Below are positions 1-8,645 of a DNA stretch of 64,000 bases, in pieces. The position numbers and the translations under genes are program-made. The notes beneath the pieces were generated by a model that saw only the letters and a program-made list of their open reading frames with translations, did no database searches and had not been told where the DNA came from. Origin of the DNA: Paenibacillus oceani (GTDB lineage Bacteria; Bacillota; Bacilli; Paenibacillales; NBRC-103111); assembly GCF_014705615.1 (NCBI RefSeq), contig NZ_JACXJA010000030.1:1-64000 (forward strand). The letters run 5' to 3'. Within the stretch, counting starts at the first letter, position 1. The number at the start of each line of letters is the position of its first letter.

Positions 1-1773
1 GGCGGCTGCGGCGTCAAGCGCCGGCGGTGCGGGCGAGCCCGGCGGCGCGCTGGCGGCAGTCGCTGCGGCGGCTTGCACAGCGCCAGCCCCGCCCTTGGCT
101 GCGGAGCGCCGGCGCTCCATCATGGCCGCGAACGCAAACGTAACAGCCCCGACGAGTACGCCCATGTACTCGTTGCCCATCCCGTAATATCTCGCTCCGA
201 TCATCGGATCGTATCCGAGGACGGACCGCTTCATGCCTTCTCCTCCCAGCACGCCGTCCAGCAAGAGCAGCAAAGCCGTAACGGCACTGACCAGCCCCGC
301 CGCAGACAAAGCGGATCGCCTGAATCTGAACAGATAAGCCCCAGCCGTTGTGAACGTCAGGAACAACACGATCTGCACATTTCCCGGCACCGGATAAACC
401 GCGTTTAACCAGCCGATCCACAGCAAAGTAAGAGGGGCCGCAAGCAGAAACAGCAGCAGCGCCTCCATCCAGCGGACTTTGTTGCCCAGTTTGAACCATA
501 ACGCGATCAAGGCCGCCACCAGCACAACCGCTTCCGCAGTTACGAAAGGGATCAGCAATTGCGGACGGGTGCGGTACACTTCCCGGATTCCGTTCAGCTC
601 CCGGTGCAGCTCGGACCAGGCGCCGCCCTTCCGGACGATACTGATCTCCCGGCCGATCATATCATCCGGCGTCCCTATTCCGTAAGAAGCCAATAGGGAC
701 GGAGCGATGTCCGAAGCCGTAATAATCCCTTCTCTGCGCGTGCTCGGAGACGTTAATAATCCGGCGGGCACGGCGTCGCCGATCAGAACGGCTGGTGCCA
801 ACAGCATTTTATGGCGCGTCGCTTCAGCTCCCACGAACGGGGATAGAATCCACAGCAAATCTCCTTGCTGCCGCCGCCCCATCAAGCGGCCCAGCAGATG
901 GTCCAGCTCGCCGAGAAGCTCCGCCTTCATTCGCTTCGCCTGATCTTCGCCGTACCGGGATACCTCTGTCTGCAGCCGGTACAAGTCGCCCCATTCGAGC
1001 AGCACAACGGAACGCGCTTCAACCGTCTCCCAGGCTTCCAATAGGGCGGTCAGATTCGTGCGGACGAAAGAGGGTCTTGCGAAGTCGGGAAGCAGCATCG
1101 TTTCCCCCGTATCGCCCCGTGTCACCAAACCTTGCGAATCCATCAGCATCAGTGGGGCAAACCGTCTGCGGGTTCCGGCCGAGTCGCTGTTGCCGTATAC
1201 GGCGGTGATCAATCCGCGCCCCCTTAAATAATCGCCCAGCAGCCCCGCCTGCGCCCGGTGTCCGCGGGTTTCGTTGCGCTGCCGGATCGCCGCAATGTCC
1301 GGCACGACGATCTCCGCCTGATTCGTTTCGAGACCGGTCTGTTTCCGGTACACATCCGGCACCGCTCCTTCCCCCAGAAGGCCGCCGATCCTCTCACGCA
1401 CATGAAACGCCCCATAATCCGGACTGCTCGACGCGGGAGCTCCCGAGCCGAGAGCGGTGTAGCTGTCCTCCAGCCCTTTCTCCGGATTGCGGACGTTCAT
1501 CGCCCCGATCGCGCCTTGCCGGATCATGCTTTGCAGGTTGGGCATCCGCGCCAGCATGTCCTCCTCCCAATCGAGAAACGACCAGCCGGGCACCGATACG
1601 ATCGTAATCTTGGCGGCAGCCGCCGGGCCTACCGCCTGGAGCTGGGCAGACCCGGCCGTTATAACGGAAACGGCAATAAACAGGAGCGCCGTTAGTCCGC
1701 CCCGCATCAGGCGACGCTTTTCTGGCGGCCGCAGCGCCGCCTCCGATCTACACATACGCGTTACCACCCGCAT
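1..1773 (-). CDS. Alkaline-phosphatase-superfamily membrane protein (C-terminus outside window)
   Basis: The reading frame is open on the minus strand from 1773 to the window edge (about 590 residues) and has no stop in the window. An N-terminal hydrophobic stretch (LTALLFIAVSVITAG) looks like a signal anchor. The next part (ITIVSVPGWSFLDW, then MPNLQSMIRQGAIGAMNVR and TALGSGAPASS) resembles the start of alkaline-phosphatase/phosphoglyceromutase-like domains, and DIAPSLLASYGI resembles their C-terminal end. At least four hydrophobic segments follow, so the C-terminal part is probably membrane-embedded. ATG codons at 1773, 1755 and 1707 are all possible starts; an in-frame TAA directly precedes 1773 and no candidate has a strong ribosome binding site. 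The substrate cannot be told. Its proline/alanine-rich end at the window edge looks low-complexity. Confidence 0.6.
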   Translation of the reverse strand, partial: MRVVTRMCRSEAALRPPEKRRLMRGGLTALLFIAVSVITAGSAQLQAVGPAAAAKITIVSVPGWSFLDWEEDMLARMPNLQSMIRQGAIGAMNVRNPEKGLEDSYTALGSGAPASSSPDYGAFHVRERIGGLLGEGAVPDVYRKQTGLETNQAEIVVPDIAAIRQRNETRGHRAQAGLLGDYLRGRGLITAVYGNSDSAGTRRRFAPLMLMDSQGLVTRGDTGETMLLPDFARPSFVRTNLTALLEAWETVEARSVVLLEWGDLYRLQTEVSRYGEDQAKRMKAELLGELDHLLGRLMGRRQQGDLLWILSPFVGAEATRHKMLLAPAVLIGDAVPAGLLTSPSTRREGIITASDIAPSLLASYGIGTPDDMIGREISIVRKGGAWSELHRELNGIREVYRTRPQLLIPFVTAEAVVLVAALIALWFKLGNKVRWMEALLLFLLAAPLTLLWIGWLNAVYPVPGNVQIVLFLTFTTAGAYLFRFRRSALSAAGLVSAVTALLLLLDGVLGGEGMKRSVLGYDPMIGARYYGMGNEYMGVLVGAVTFAFAAMMERRRSAAKGGAGAVQAAAATAASAPPGSPAPPALDAAAA

Positions 1774-1943
1774 TTCCGGTTATGACAAACGTTGGCCGTA
1801 TTCACTTGCTTTCGAAAACTGAATAAAAAAACTACCACGGCACAATTCACATCCTGCCGCATGAGGCCATTTACGAATAACAGCCATTTGAGCCTCTTAT
1901 TTTTCTTAAATATCGTGTATTTGGAAAAATAGAGTGTTTTTGG

Positions 1944-2002
1944 GCCTCTTATTTCCAGTACATCTGCCTCAAATAACGATTTCGGTACAAAATAAGAGCC
2001 TC
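1944..2002. repeat. Intergenic repeat, copy A (CTCTTAT ... AATAAGAG)
   Basis: This is a roughly 58-bp unit with inverted ends CCTCTTAT and ATAAGAGCC. Its core ACGATTTCGGT-x-CAA is shared with a second copy at 11756-11813. More partial copies lie at about 1890-1908 and 2065-2080. It looks like a small palindromic intergenic repeat family, not a gene. Confidence 0.55.
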
Positions 2003-2346
2003 ATATGGCTGCTATACCCAAGTAACCCCCAAATAAAGTTGATTTAAGGTGCTTCAAAGACTCTTATTTTAAGCAAGTTCGCAGCGGCCCGACATCGATT
2101 CCGTTTGTGTTCGCGAATTGTGCCGTCCGTCAAGTAAGAGAACCCCCATTTACTTTAATACGGTGAAGCTTTTAAACATTTTGCCCTGAAATAACGCTAT
2201 TTCATCCATCAGTGCTTCCAAGCAGCGGCATGGACGTCTGATAAATTGAAAATCTGAATGATTCCGCTATTAATGCCCCATCGTGCGCTATCGCCGTTGC
2301 CCTCTTTTATAATTGCCTATTTTGCTTAATTTTACCGGAAACATCG

Positions 2347-2567
2347 GTATTCACAGATTATCCACAGGCCGGTTTCCCTAAAAACTCCCGTTCTGTGGGA
2401 AATACCCCCCCTATTCACATACTTATCCCCATTATCCACATTTTTTCTTGAAAAACTTATTCGCACATTGACTTTGAAAAAGGCTATGTCCCTCTTGCAT
2501 TTGCAGATGTTATTCACACTATACACAGGGGGTGTGGATAACTGCTATCCACACCCCCTGTGTATAA
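2347..2567. promoter_or_regulatory. DnaA-box cluster
   Basis: Five perfect matches to TTATNCACA occur in 210 bp: 2358-2366, 2432-2440 and 2510-2518 on the plus strand, and 2533-2541 and 2559-2567 on the minus strand. At least six one-mismatch sites lie among them (2347, 2411, 2423, 2457, 2519, 2545). This density is far above chance. Such clusters outside oriC bind DnaA and moderate replication initiation in Bacillus subtilis. I recall one of them lying beside gcp (tsaD) in that species, which would match this position. Confidence 0.75.
2520..2566. repeat. Perfect 21-bp inverted repeat built from DnaA boxes
   Basis: Arms at 2520-2540 and 2546-2566 are exact reverse complements with a 5-nt spacer (ACTGC). 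Each arm contains a TGTGGATA-type and a TATACACA-type box, so the hairpin holds four DnaA-like sites in mirror arrangement. There is no T-tract, so it is not a typical terminator. Confidence 0.8.
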
Positions 2568-2697
2568 ATTCAACAGTATTTTAGCTGCGCACAGCCCGAT
2601 TTTTTTCCAGTCCGATCTGATCTTCTCGCAACGCTGAATTGCAGACCGGCCTGCAAATTCTTCAACGATCCCGGTTCAGCTATCCCGGAACAACGGC

Positions 2698-2734
2698 AAA
2701 AAGCCGTCGCTCTCCCCGTGCAGGAGACGACGGC
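2698..2734 (-). terminator. Rho-independent terminator of the thiL-tsaD operon
   Basis: On the minus strand the stem GCCGTCG / CGACGGC (2728-2734 with 2703-2709) is extended by TCTCC/GGAGA and is followed by a run of five T. It lies about 125 nt after the tsaD stop. Confidence 0.7.
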
Positions 2735-2858
2735 CTTTATCCGGCCTTGTCCTTCTCTCTCGTTGATCCGGCCCCCGTGTGAGGTGCGGATATGCTCCAT
2801 CACCCGGCCGACCTGACCGTAAACTCGTAAACTTCCCTTTGTCCAACCATACTTGGCT

Positions 2859-3923
2859 TCAGACAAGCGGCTCCTTCACCGACCAATCCTCCAGCGATAA
2901 CAGCGGTTCCGCCTTCAGATCAAGCGGCGACAGCTCGCCCCGCTCCCACTTCAGGAAAGCGGCCGCCGCGATCATCGCGGCGTTATCGGTGCACAGCGAC
3001 AGCGGCGGCACGAGCAGCGGCAGCGATTCACGCTGGCAGCGTGCGGCCAGCGCTTCGCGCAGTCCCCGGTTGGCCGCTACCCCGCCCGCCAGCAGCAGCT
3101 GCTTGGCGCCGAACTCCTTGGACGCGCGGATCGCTTTTTCGACCAGCACCTCGACGACGGAATCCTGGAACCCCTTCGAGATGCGGACCGGATGAACGAC
3201 GTCCCCGCGCATCTTCGCCTGGTTCAGAACGGCAAGTACGGCCGACTTCAGTCCACTGAAGCTGAAATCGTACGAGTCCGGCTCGAGCCAGACGCGCGGC
3301 ATCGGTACGCCTTCGTCCGCTTCATGCGCCAGCCGGTCGACGTGCGGCCCGCCCGGATAGGGCAGCCCCATCGCGCGGGCCACCTTGTCGTAAGCTTCCC
3401 CCGCCGCGTCGTCGCGCGTCTGCCCGATAATGCGGAATACGCCCGGCGACGGAACGTGCACCAGCTCCGTATGTCCGCCTGACACGACAAGCGCCACCAG
3501 CGGATATTCCAGCTCCTGCACCAGCTGGTTCGCATAGATGTGCCCTGCGATATGATGCACTCCAATCAGCGGAATTTGCAGCGCGCAGGCAAGCGCTTTG
3601 GCCGCGACGACACCGACGAGCAGCGAACCGACCAGTCCGGGGCCCTGCGTAACCGCCACAGCCGACAAGTCCGTCAACCGGACTCCCGCCTCCCGGACCG
3701 CTTCCTCCAAAATAAGCGTGACGCTCTCCACGTGTTTACGCGAAGCGATCTCCGGTACGACGCCGCCATACCGTTTGTGCGTATTGATCTGACTCGATAC
3801 GACGTTCGAGCGTATGATCGTTCCGTTCTCCACGACCGCCACGGACGTTTCGTCGCAGCTTGTTTCTACGGCCAGAATCAGTCCCGGCCTGGAACTTCGA
3901 TTGTCCTTACCGCTTGTCGGCAT
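2859..3923 (-). CDS. tsaD: tRNA t6A threonylcarbamoyltransferase TsaD
   Basis: TsaD (formerly Gcp/YgjD) transfers the threonylcarbamoyl group to A37 of ANN-decoding tRNAs, working with TsaB and TsaE. The protein starts [17 protein letters not shown] near residue 15 and has the metal-binding HxxxH (HHIAGH, H124 and H128), GHTEL, and the C-terminal [10 protein letters not shown] motif. Its 354 residues are close to the usual length of about 340. The frame extends 48 codons further upstream, but ATG 3923 is chosen because GGAG precedes it and because it overlaps the rimI stop by 17 nt. It is the last gene of the operon, followed by a terminator. Confidence 0.95.
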   Translation of the reverse strand: MPTSGKDNRSSRPGLILAVETSCDETSVAVVENGTIIRSNVVSSQINTHKRYGGVVPEIASRKHVESVTLILEEAVREAGVRLTDLSAVAVTQGPGLVGSLLVGVVAAKALACALQIPLIGVHHIAGHIYANQLVQELEYPLVALVVSGGHTELVHVPSPGVFRIIGQTRDDAAGEAYDKVARAMGLPYPGGPHVDRLAHEADEGVPMPRVWLEPDSYDFSFSGLKSAVLAVLNQAKMRGDVVHPVRISKGFQDSVVEVLVEKAIRASKEFGAKQLLLAGGVAANRGLREALAARCQRESLPLLVPPLSLCTDNAAMIAAAAFLKWERGELSPLDLKAEPLLSLEDWSVKEPLV

Positions 3924-4425
3924 CCGTATCCCGTTCTCCTTCCTCGGCGATCCGGGCCAAATGCGCCCACATGATGATGGCGTCTTCCCCGTTGTCCGTA
4001 TAGTAGCCCTTGCGCAGCCCTGCCGGAATAAAGCCCAGCTTCGCATACAGCCTTTGCGCCACCACATTCGAGACGCGCACTTCCAGCGTCATCCGCTCCG
4101 CGCCGAGGAATACGGCCGCCGATTGCACCTGCATCAGCAGCCGCTCCCCGAGCTTTTTCCCGCGGAAATGAGTCCGCAAGGCAATATTCGTAATATGCGC
4201 TTCGTCCATAATCAGCCACATGCCGGCATAACCGGCAATTTCCCCGTTCAGCTCCATGACGAGGTAATGAGCGAAATGGTTGTTCGTAAGCTCGTTGTGA
4301 AAAGCGCTCGACGTCCACGGAGTCGGAAATGCTTCCCGCTCGATTTCGCAGATCGTCTCTATATCCTCCAGCCGCATGGACCGGAAATGCACGGATTCAC
4401 CATAGGCCCGTTCAGCGTTGTCCAA
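3907..4425 (-). CDS. rimI: Ribosomal protein S18 alanine N-acetyltransferase RimI
   Basis: This is a GNAT-fold acetyltransferase of 172 residues. It has the RimI hallmarks [13 protein letters not shown] near the N-terminus, [16 protein letters not shown] for acetyl-CoA binding and [19 protein letters not shown]. In characterised species RimI acetylates the N-terminal alanine of ribosomal protein S18. The start is TTG at 4425, set by GGGGAGG eight bases upstream. It overlaps tsaB by 14 nt and tsaD by 17 nt, so the three are translationally coupled. The tsaB-rimI-tsaD order is common in Bacillota. Confidence 0.92.
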   Translation of the reverse strand: MDNAERAYGESVHFRSMRLEDIETICEIEREAFPTPWTSSAFHNELTNNHFAHYLVMELNGEIAGYAGMWLIMDEAHITNIALRTHFRGKKLGERLLMQVQSAAVFLGAERMTLEVRVSNVVAQRLYAKLGFIPAGLRKGYYTDNGEDAIIMWAHLARIAEEGERDTDADKR

Positions 4426-5230
4426 ACGGTTCGCCTCCCCGTTGTTCCTTCTGGGCCAGCTTCACTTCCGCTTCCGCCAGCTGTGTATAATTCGGCACGA
4501 GCTCGTGCGTGCCGTCCCGCTCCCCGCGGGCGATACGCCGCCATCCTAGCTCAGCGATTTGCGCCGCGCGAATACCGCTTTCCCGGATCTCCGCATGCAC
4601 CCGTTCCGGGGCGCTCCCGCACCAGGCGTTCAGCGTCTCGCGGAATCCGGCCGTTTCCCCGCCGAACACGATAAGGTCCGGTCCGGTCCCTTCCGCGAGA
4701 CGGCGTTCCAGCATAGCGGACAGATCCGGCAGCCACTCGGCTACAAGCCGGATGCCGTCATCGACTAACGTCTCCCAGCCGCCGCCGCTATCGGATGCGT
4801 ACACGGAACAATAAGCTTGCCCCCGTCTCGCATCTAGCAGCGGAATCAGCCAGCATACAGCGGATCGCTTCTCTGCGCCGATGTCGCGAGCGTCCCCGAG
4901 CGCCAGCGCCTCCAGTGACGACACCCCGACTACGGGGATGCCGAGCGACCAGGAGAACGTCTTGGCGACCGTCACTCCGATGCGCACCCCGGTGTACGAC
5001 CCCGGCCCGGTGCCGACTGCGATTGCAGCCAGATCGGCGGGCGATGCCCCGGCTTCCTTCAGCATCTCCTGGATTTCCGGCAGCAGCTTAATCGAATGAT
5101 TGCGCTCCGCATGGGAGCTACGCTCGGCCTGAATGCCGCCGTCTACGGCGAGCGCCACCGTGAGCGCGCTGGTCGACGTATCGATCGCGAGCAGTGTGCC
5201 GGTTACATTATCCCGTTGTTCGGTCATCAT
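4412..5230 (-). CDS. tsaB: tRNA t6A synthesis protein TsaB
   Basis: TsaB is the inactive ASKHA-fold partner of TsaD. The N-terminus LLAIDTSTSALTVALA, the stretch GTGPGSYTGVRIGVTVAK and GVSSLEALA are typical. The protein is 272 residues, longer than the family norm of about 230, with the extra length in the C-terminal half. ATG 5230 forms an ATGA overlap with the tsaE stop and is preferred over the upstream ATG at 5266, which lies inside tsaE. Confidence 0.93.
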   Translation of the reverse strand: MMTEQRDNVTGTLLAIDTSTSALTVALAVDGGIQAERSSHAERNHSIKLLPEIQEMLKEAGASPADLAAIAVGTGPGSYTGVRIGVTVAKTFSWSLGIPVVGVSSLEALALGDARDIGAEKRSAVCWLIPLLDARRGQAYCSVYASDSGGGWETLVDDGIRLVAEWLPDLSAMLERRLAEGTGPDLIVFGGETAGFRETLNAWCGSAPERVHAEIRESGIRAAQIAELGWRRIARGERDGTHELVPNYTQLAEAEVKLAQKEQRGGEPFGQR

Positions 5231-5709
5231 GATAAGATCCCGTTCTCCTTCAATTGGTTGCACCATTGATTATACCGGGCCCCGTAAGGCCGCAGCTCCA
5301 TCACCCTGCGAGTCTCGCCCGCGTGGCGAATATAGATGGCCAGACGGTCCGGCGGCAGCAAATTGCGGATAAGCTCGGCCCATTCCACCAGCGTTACGCC
5401 CTCGCCGTAGAAATAATCGTCCAGCCCGAGCTCGTCCGCCTCATTCTCGGATATCCGGTACACGTCCATATGATAAAACGGAAGACGGTCGCCTTCGTAT
5501 TCTTTAATAATCGTAAACGTCGGGCTGTTGACCACTCCGGAAACGCCGAGCGCCCGGGCTACCGATTGGGAAAACCGCGTTTTCCCCGCTCCCAGGTCGC
5601 CGTCGAGAGCTACTACGGTCCCCGCCTCCATCATAGCGGCAAGCGCTTCGGCAAGCTTCGCGGTCTGCTCCTCGTTATTGGATTCATACCGGTAGATCGG
5701 CTCCGTGAC
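5227..5709 (-). CDS. tsaE: tRNA t6A synthesis ATPase TsaE (start codon non-standard)
   Basis: TsaE is the P-loop ATPase of the t6A complex. The Walker A GDLGAGKTRF, NSPTFTIIKEY, and the DEL-GLDDYF and VEWAE stretches are diagnostic. The first ATG (5634) gives only 135 residues and starts right before the P-loop strand. The frame stays open upstream and encodes EPIYRYESNNEEQTAKLA, which matches the usual TsaE N-terminus; with it the length is 160, like B. subtilis TsaE. No ATG, GTG or TTG exists there before an in-frame TGA at 5722. AAGGGGGAG sits just before GTC 5709 / ACG 5706, where a GTG would be expected. I annotate from GTC; translation from ATG 5634 or a sequence error are alternatives. 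Confidence 0.85.
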   Translation of the reverse strand, partial: VTEPIYRYESNNEEQTAKLAEALAAMMEAGTVVALDGDLGAGKTRFSQSVARALGVSGVVNSPTFTIIKEYEGDRLPFYHMDVYRISENEADELGLDDYFYGEGVTLVEWAELIRNLLPPDRLAIYIRHAGETRRVMELRPYGARYNQWCNQLKENGILS

Positions 5710-5740
5710 CGTCTCCCCCTTTCAAGAGGTTGTTCGCACT

Positions 5741-6844
5741 TCAAGCAAAATGATTGTAGCCTTTCTTCGGTAACGGCTTCTCCACCCCGGCGGAGCTTCG
5801 CAGCGTGACGCCCGGCATGGGCGCCCGCTCCAGATTGGCTGCTGCGCCCTTGTCCGTCTTATTCATAGCGCCGGCTGCGGCTACTTCGCCCACCAGCCAG
5901 ATCCGCTTGCCCGCCACCTCGAACCGTGCGGCCAATTCCGCGGCGCGCTCCCGGCGCACCGTCCCGACCAGCTCGTAGTCTTCTCCGCCGTATAAAGCGA
6001 AATCGTGCGGGTCCCTTCCGGCTGCGGAGGCGTACCGGGTCAGCTCGGGCGACAGCGGAATCCGCTCCTCATCCAGCACGATCCGGACGCCGGAAGCTTC
6101 CGCGATCTCCCATGCTTCGCTCGCCAGCCCGTCGCTAATATCGTTTAACGCTCCGCAGACGCCCGCTTCCGACGAAGCAAGAATTGCACCCGCGTCAATC
6201 CGCGGCTCCGGCCGCCTGTGCGCAAGTACAAGCGAACGAACCGTCTCCTCCATATCCTCGATCGGCACCGCAGGACGTCCGGCCTTCAGCAGCAGATGCA
6301 GTCCCGCAGCCGAATTGCCGAGCGGCCCGGTTACAAATACAATATCGCCGGGCAGAGCCGACGACCGCAGCAACGAGCGGTCCTCATCCGCTTCCCCGAT
6401 GACGGTTACGGTTACCGTCAGCAACGATTTGGAAGACGTCGTATCGCCGCCGACAACTACCGTGCCGTACCGGTCCGCACACGCGTATAACCCGTCATAC
6501 AGCTCTTGAAGCGATTCAGCCGTCCAAGTCCCGGACGGCCCGGACGGGACCGTCAGCGCGATCAGCGCCCATCTCGGCCTCGCTCCCATCGCCGCCATAT
6601 CGCTTAGGCTAGACGCCATCGCCTTGTACCCGATATCGTAATGCTGCATCGTCTCGGGCAAGAAGTGGACCGTCTCAACCATCGTATCGCAAGAAACGAC
6701 GATATCGCTGCCTGCGGACGGTTTCATGACAGCGGCATCGTCGCCTATGCCGGTCTTGACCCCGGTTTCGTTCGGCCTACCGGTGCCGGGCGAACCGCGC
6801 CGATTGAGCAGCCGGATCAACGCAAATTCGTCCATACCCCGCAC
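5741..6844 (-). CDS. thiL: Thiamine-monophosphate kinase ThiL
   Basis: ThiL phosphorylates thiamine monophosphate to thiamine diphosphate. The AIRS-type motifs GIGDDAAVM, SCDTMVETVHF, KAMASSLSDMAAMGA and GGDTTSS are visible, as are NDISDGLASE and GGEDYELV. It has 367 residues, slightly longer than usual because of the tail. The frame runs open far upstream, but GGGGAGG lies eight bases before GTG 6844 (MRGMDEFALI); ATG 6835 is the alternative. It is the first gene of the operon with tsaEB-rimI-tsaD, ending about 30 nt before tsaE. No TPP riboswitch was seen upstream. Confidence 0.92.
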   Translation of the reverse strand: MRGMDEFALIRLLNRRGSPGTGRPNETGVKTGIGDDAAVMKPSAGSDIVVSCDTMVETVHFLPETMQHYDIGYKAMASSLSDMAAMGARPRWALIALTVPSGPSGTWTAESLQELYDGLYACADRYGTVVVGGDTTSSKSLLTVTVTVIGEADEDRSLLRSSALPGDIVFVTGPLGNSAAGLHLLLKAGRPAVPIEDMEETVRSLVLAHRRPEPRIDAGAILASSEAGVCGALNDISDGLASEAWEIAEASGVRIVLDEERIPLSPELTRYASAAGRDPHDFALYGGEDYELVGTVRRERAAELAARFEVAGKRIWLVGEVAAAGAMNKTDKGAAANLERAPMPGVTLRSSAGVEKPLPKKGYNHFA

Positions 6845-6874
6845 TTCACGCGCCTCCCCATTCAACTTGTACCT

Positions 6875-6903
6875 ATTATATCGGTACGGAAAGCATGCCG
6901 CAA
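6875..6903 (-). promoter_or_regulatory. Sigma-A-type promoter of the thiL-tsaD operon
   Basis: On the minus strand TTGCGG (6903-6898) and a perfect TATAAT (6880-6875) are separated by 17 nt, about 30 nt before the thiL start. Confidence 0.55.
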
Positions 6904-7074
6904 CAACGCATATGGGCCGTTCCCCCTTCTGACAACGCATATTTCGACAAACCTCGCCTCTCCGGCCTGCCGGCTGACTGGATGCTGCCGATCCCAAATT
7001 CCTGAGTCCCGCGCCCCGGCCGGATGTCCTTTTATAAGGAAAGAGGAACCGTCCGTTATTCACCGGCCTCTCAA

Positions 7075-7088
7075 AATCGGTTACAATA
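7075..7088 (+). promoter_or_regulatory. Putative promoter, AATCGGTTACAATA
   Basis: A TACAAT -10 box with TTCACC about 18 nt upstream lies about 90 nt before the coiled-coil gene. The same 14-bp string occurs at 17954-17967 before the two-component operon. Confidence 0.4.
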
Positions 7089-7177
7089 GAAAGAAACGAA
7101 ACTGCGACAATTTTCGTATAAGAAGTAACGGACAAGCTTGTCCGCATGACGACGGATTTCGAGGAGGTCGACACGAA

Positions 7178-7708
7178 TTGACAAACCTTGCACGGGACCC
7201 TGACATACAACCATCTCTCGATACACCGCGGTACTTGATCCGCAAGTCCGGACGCCGGGGGATCTGGGGAACATTCGGCATTTCGGCGGCCTTCGCCGCT
7301 TTTCTGTTCGGCTCGGTTCCTTTGCCGGCCCATGCGGGGGTGGTCGATAAAGTCAAAGACTTTATCCAGCTGCCCGGACAAGTCAGCGAACTGAAGGAAC
7401 AATACGACGAGACCCGGAAGCAGCTCGACGACGCGACGAACCAGCTCGGCGAAGTGACGCGGCAGTCCCGGGAGACGATCGAGCAATACCGCGAAGCCGA
7501 ACAACGGCTAAGAGAAGAGAACGAACGGCTGGCCCGGCAAAACGAACAGCTCGCCCAAGCGGTGTCCAGCCTTCAAAACGCCGAGCAGCAGCGGGCGAAC
7601 CAGTCGAAGCGGACATGGACGATGATCTGGACGGGGGTTGGCCTGATCGCTTGTTATTTCCTCATCTCCCGGTTGTTCCGGCTCGTGCTCCGCAGCAAAC
7701 ATACGTAA
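7178..7708 (+). CDS. Coiled-coil protein with N-terminal signal and C-terminal membrane segment
   Basis: I do not recognise the family. The 176-residue product has a hydrophobic stretch ending LPAHAG (a possible signal peptide), then about 90 residues of charged heptad-like helix rich in E, Q and R (from VSELKEQYDE through LARQNEQLAQAV), and a C-terminal membrane segment (MIWTGVGLIACYFLISRLF). This predicts a surface-exposed coiled coil anchored at its C-terminus. The frame is open from 6641, but GAGGAGG ten bases before TTG 7178 sets the start. It lies upstream of the AIM24 gene in the same direction with a 42-nt gap, so the two are probably co-transcribed. Confidence 0.75.
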   Translation: MTNLARDPDIQPSLDTPRYLIRKSGRRGIWGTFGISAAFAAFLFGSVPLPAHAGVVDKVKDFIQLPGQVSELKEQYDETRKQLDDATNQLGEVTRQSRETIEQYREAEQRLREENERLARQNEQLAQAVSSLQNAEQQRANQSKRTWTMIWTGVGLIACYFLISRLFRLVLRSKHT

Positions 7709-7750
7709 CGCACGTTGAAACCCGTTGTTAATCATTTAGGAGGAATCGTA

Positions 7751-8458
7751 TTGGACATCCGCAGCGACGCCGTAACCGGCGGCACTTATCCATCCTCTTC
7801 GGCAGAACTGCTGTTGGACGAAGGCGATGCCGTCCACGTCCTGCACCCGCAGCAAATTGTGGCGTTTCACGGGGATTCGGCGCGCCGGGAAGACAAGCTG
7901 ATGAATCTGCAGGGCATGTACCGGAAAAAAAAGCTGATCCGCTCCAAGCTGAGCGGCCCGGCCCGGCTGCTGATCGCTCTGCCTGTCGGCTATACGCTGC
8001 ACTGCATGAAGCTGGCCGGCAACGAAGATCTGCTGTTCGAATTCCGCCACCTGCTCTTCTATACCGAAGGCATCCGGATGCAAAGCGTCATGCAAAGCTT
8101 CAAAAATATGATCGCGACCAAAGACGTAGTCCGCATGAAATTTTCCGGTGAAGGCACGATCGGAGTCATCTCGGCGGGTGCAATCACCGATTGGAAGCTT
8201 CATCCGGAGACGCCGTCCTATATTGACACCCGGTCGCTGATCGCGTATCCGCACAACGCCAAGATCGATCTGAGCGTGTACGGCAACCATCTGGCCAGCC
8301 AGCATATGAGCTTCCAGTGGAAAATTACCGGGGAAGGCGGAGCGCTCGTCCAGGTAGGCAAACCGGACGCCCAGCTGGAACAGTTCGTGAGCGGCGACGG
8401 TCTGGTGAAGCGCCTGCTGAGGGAAATTGTGCCGTTCGGCGGGATATGGTTCAAATAA
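7751..8458 (+). CDS. AIM24 family protein
   Basis: The 235-residue protein matches the AIM24/TIGR00266 beta-barrel family: VTGGTY near the start, a VSAG-like turn (VISAGAITDWKL), DTRSLIAY, and a GEGG...V region near the end. Function in bacteria is unknown. TTG 7751 follows AGGAGG with 7-nt spacing and is preferred to the upstream in-frame ATG 7715. No signal peptide is seen, so it is likely cytoplasmic. It follows the coiled-coil gene and ends before a bidirectional terminator. Confidence 0.8.
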   Translation: MDIRSDAVTGGTYPSSSAELLLDEGDAVHVLHPQQIVAFHGDSARREDKLMNLQGMYRKKKLIRSKLSGPARLLIALPVGYTLHCMKLAGNEDLLFEFRHLLFYTEGIRMQSVMQSFKNMIATKDVVRMKFSGEGTIGVISAGAITDWKLHPETPSYIDTRSLIAYPHNAKIDLSVYGNHLASQHMSFQWKITGEGGALVQVGKPDAQLEQFVSGDGLVKRLLREIVPFGGIWFK

Positions 8459-8566
8459 TCGGCGAGCACCTGCGCACATGTGCTTTCAGTCCCTACAGAT
8501 CGGCATCGCTTGTCGATGGCCGTCCGCATCCTTTAGCGGGCTGCGGGCGCCGCCGCACCAAGTGCT

Positions 8567-8606
8567 AAAAGCCCCGGATCCCATGAGCGGAACCGGGGCT
8601 TCTTCT
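8567..8606. terminator. Bidirectional terminator
   Basis: The stem GCCCCGG / CCGGGGC (8571-8577 with 8593-8599) is flanked by AAAA on the left and TTCTTCTTT on the right. It separates the converging AIM24 and sspH genes. Confidence 0.75.
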
Positions 8607-8645
8607 TTCCTTTGGCTTTGTGCAGGGCGGCCTGGCCGCCTTGCG

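Larger units (their letters stand above)
1774..2858. other. Long intergenic region: short repeats and a DnaA-box cluster
   Basis: No convincing gene is present in these roughly 1.1 kb. The left part (about 1890-2080) is AT-rich and carries several copies of a CTCTTATT / AATAAGAG element. The right part (2347-2567) carries the DnaA-box cluster, followed by the terminator of the tsaD operon. Two minus-strand open frames (2332-2526 and 2570-2866) lack ribosome binding sites and overlap these signals. Confidence 0.7.

Noticed and set aside
2332-2866. Two minus-strand open frames (64 and 98 codons) between the DnaA boxes and tsaD
   Set aside because: They overlap the DnaA-box cluster and the operon terminator, have no ribosome binding site and no recognisable protein pattern.
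4412-5266. tsaB start at 5266
   Set aside because: It would overlap tsaE by 40 nt; the ATGA overlap at 5230 is the normal coupling.
6845-6960. Possible TPP riboswitch before thiL
   Set aside because: No CUGAGA-type or ACCUGA-type conserved elements are present in the short leader.
6845-7504. Upstream extension of thiL (about 220 more codons)
   Set aside because: The frame is open by chance through the divergent promoter and antisense to the coiled-coil gene. A strong ribosome binding site marks the start at 6844.
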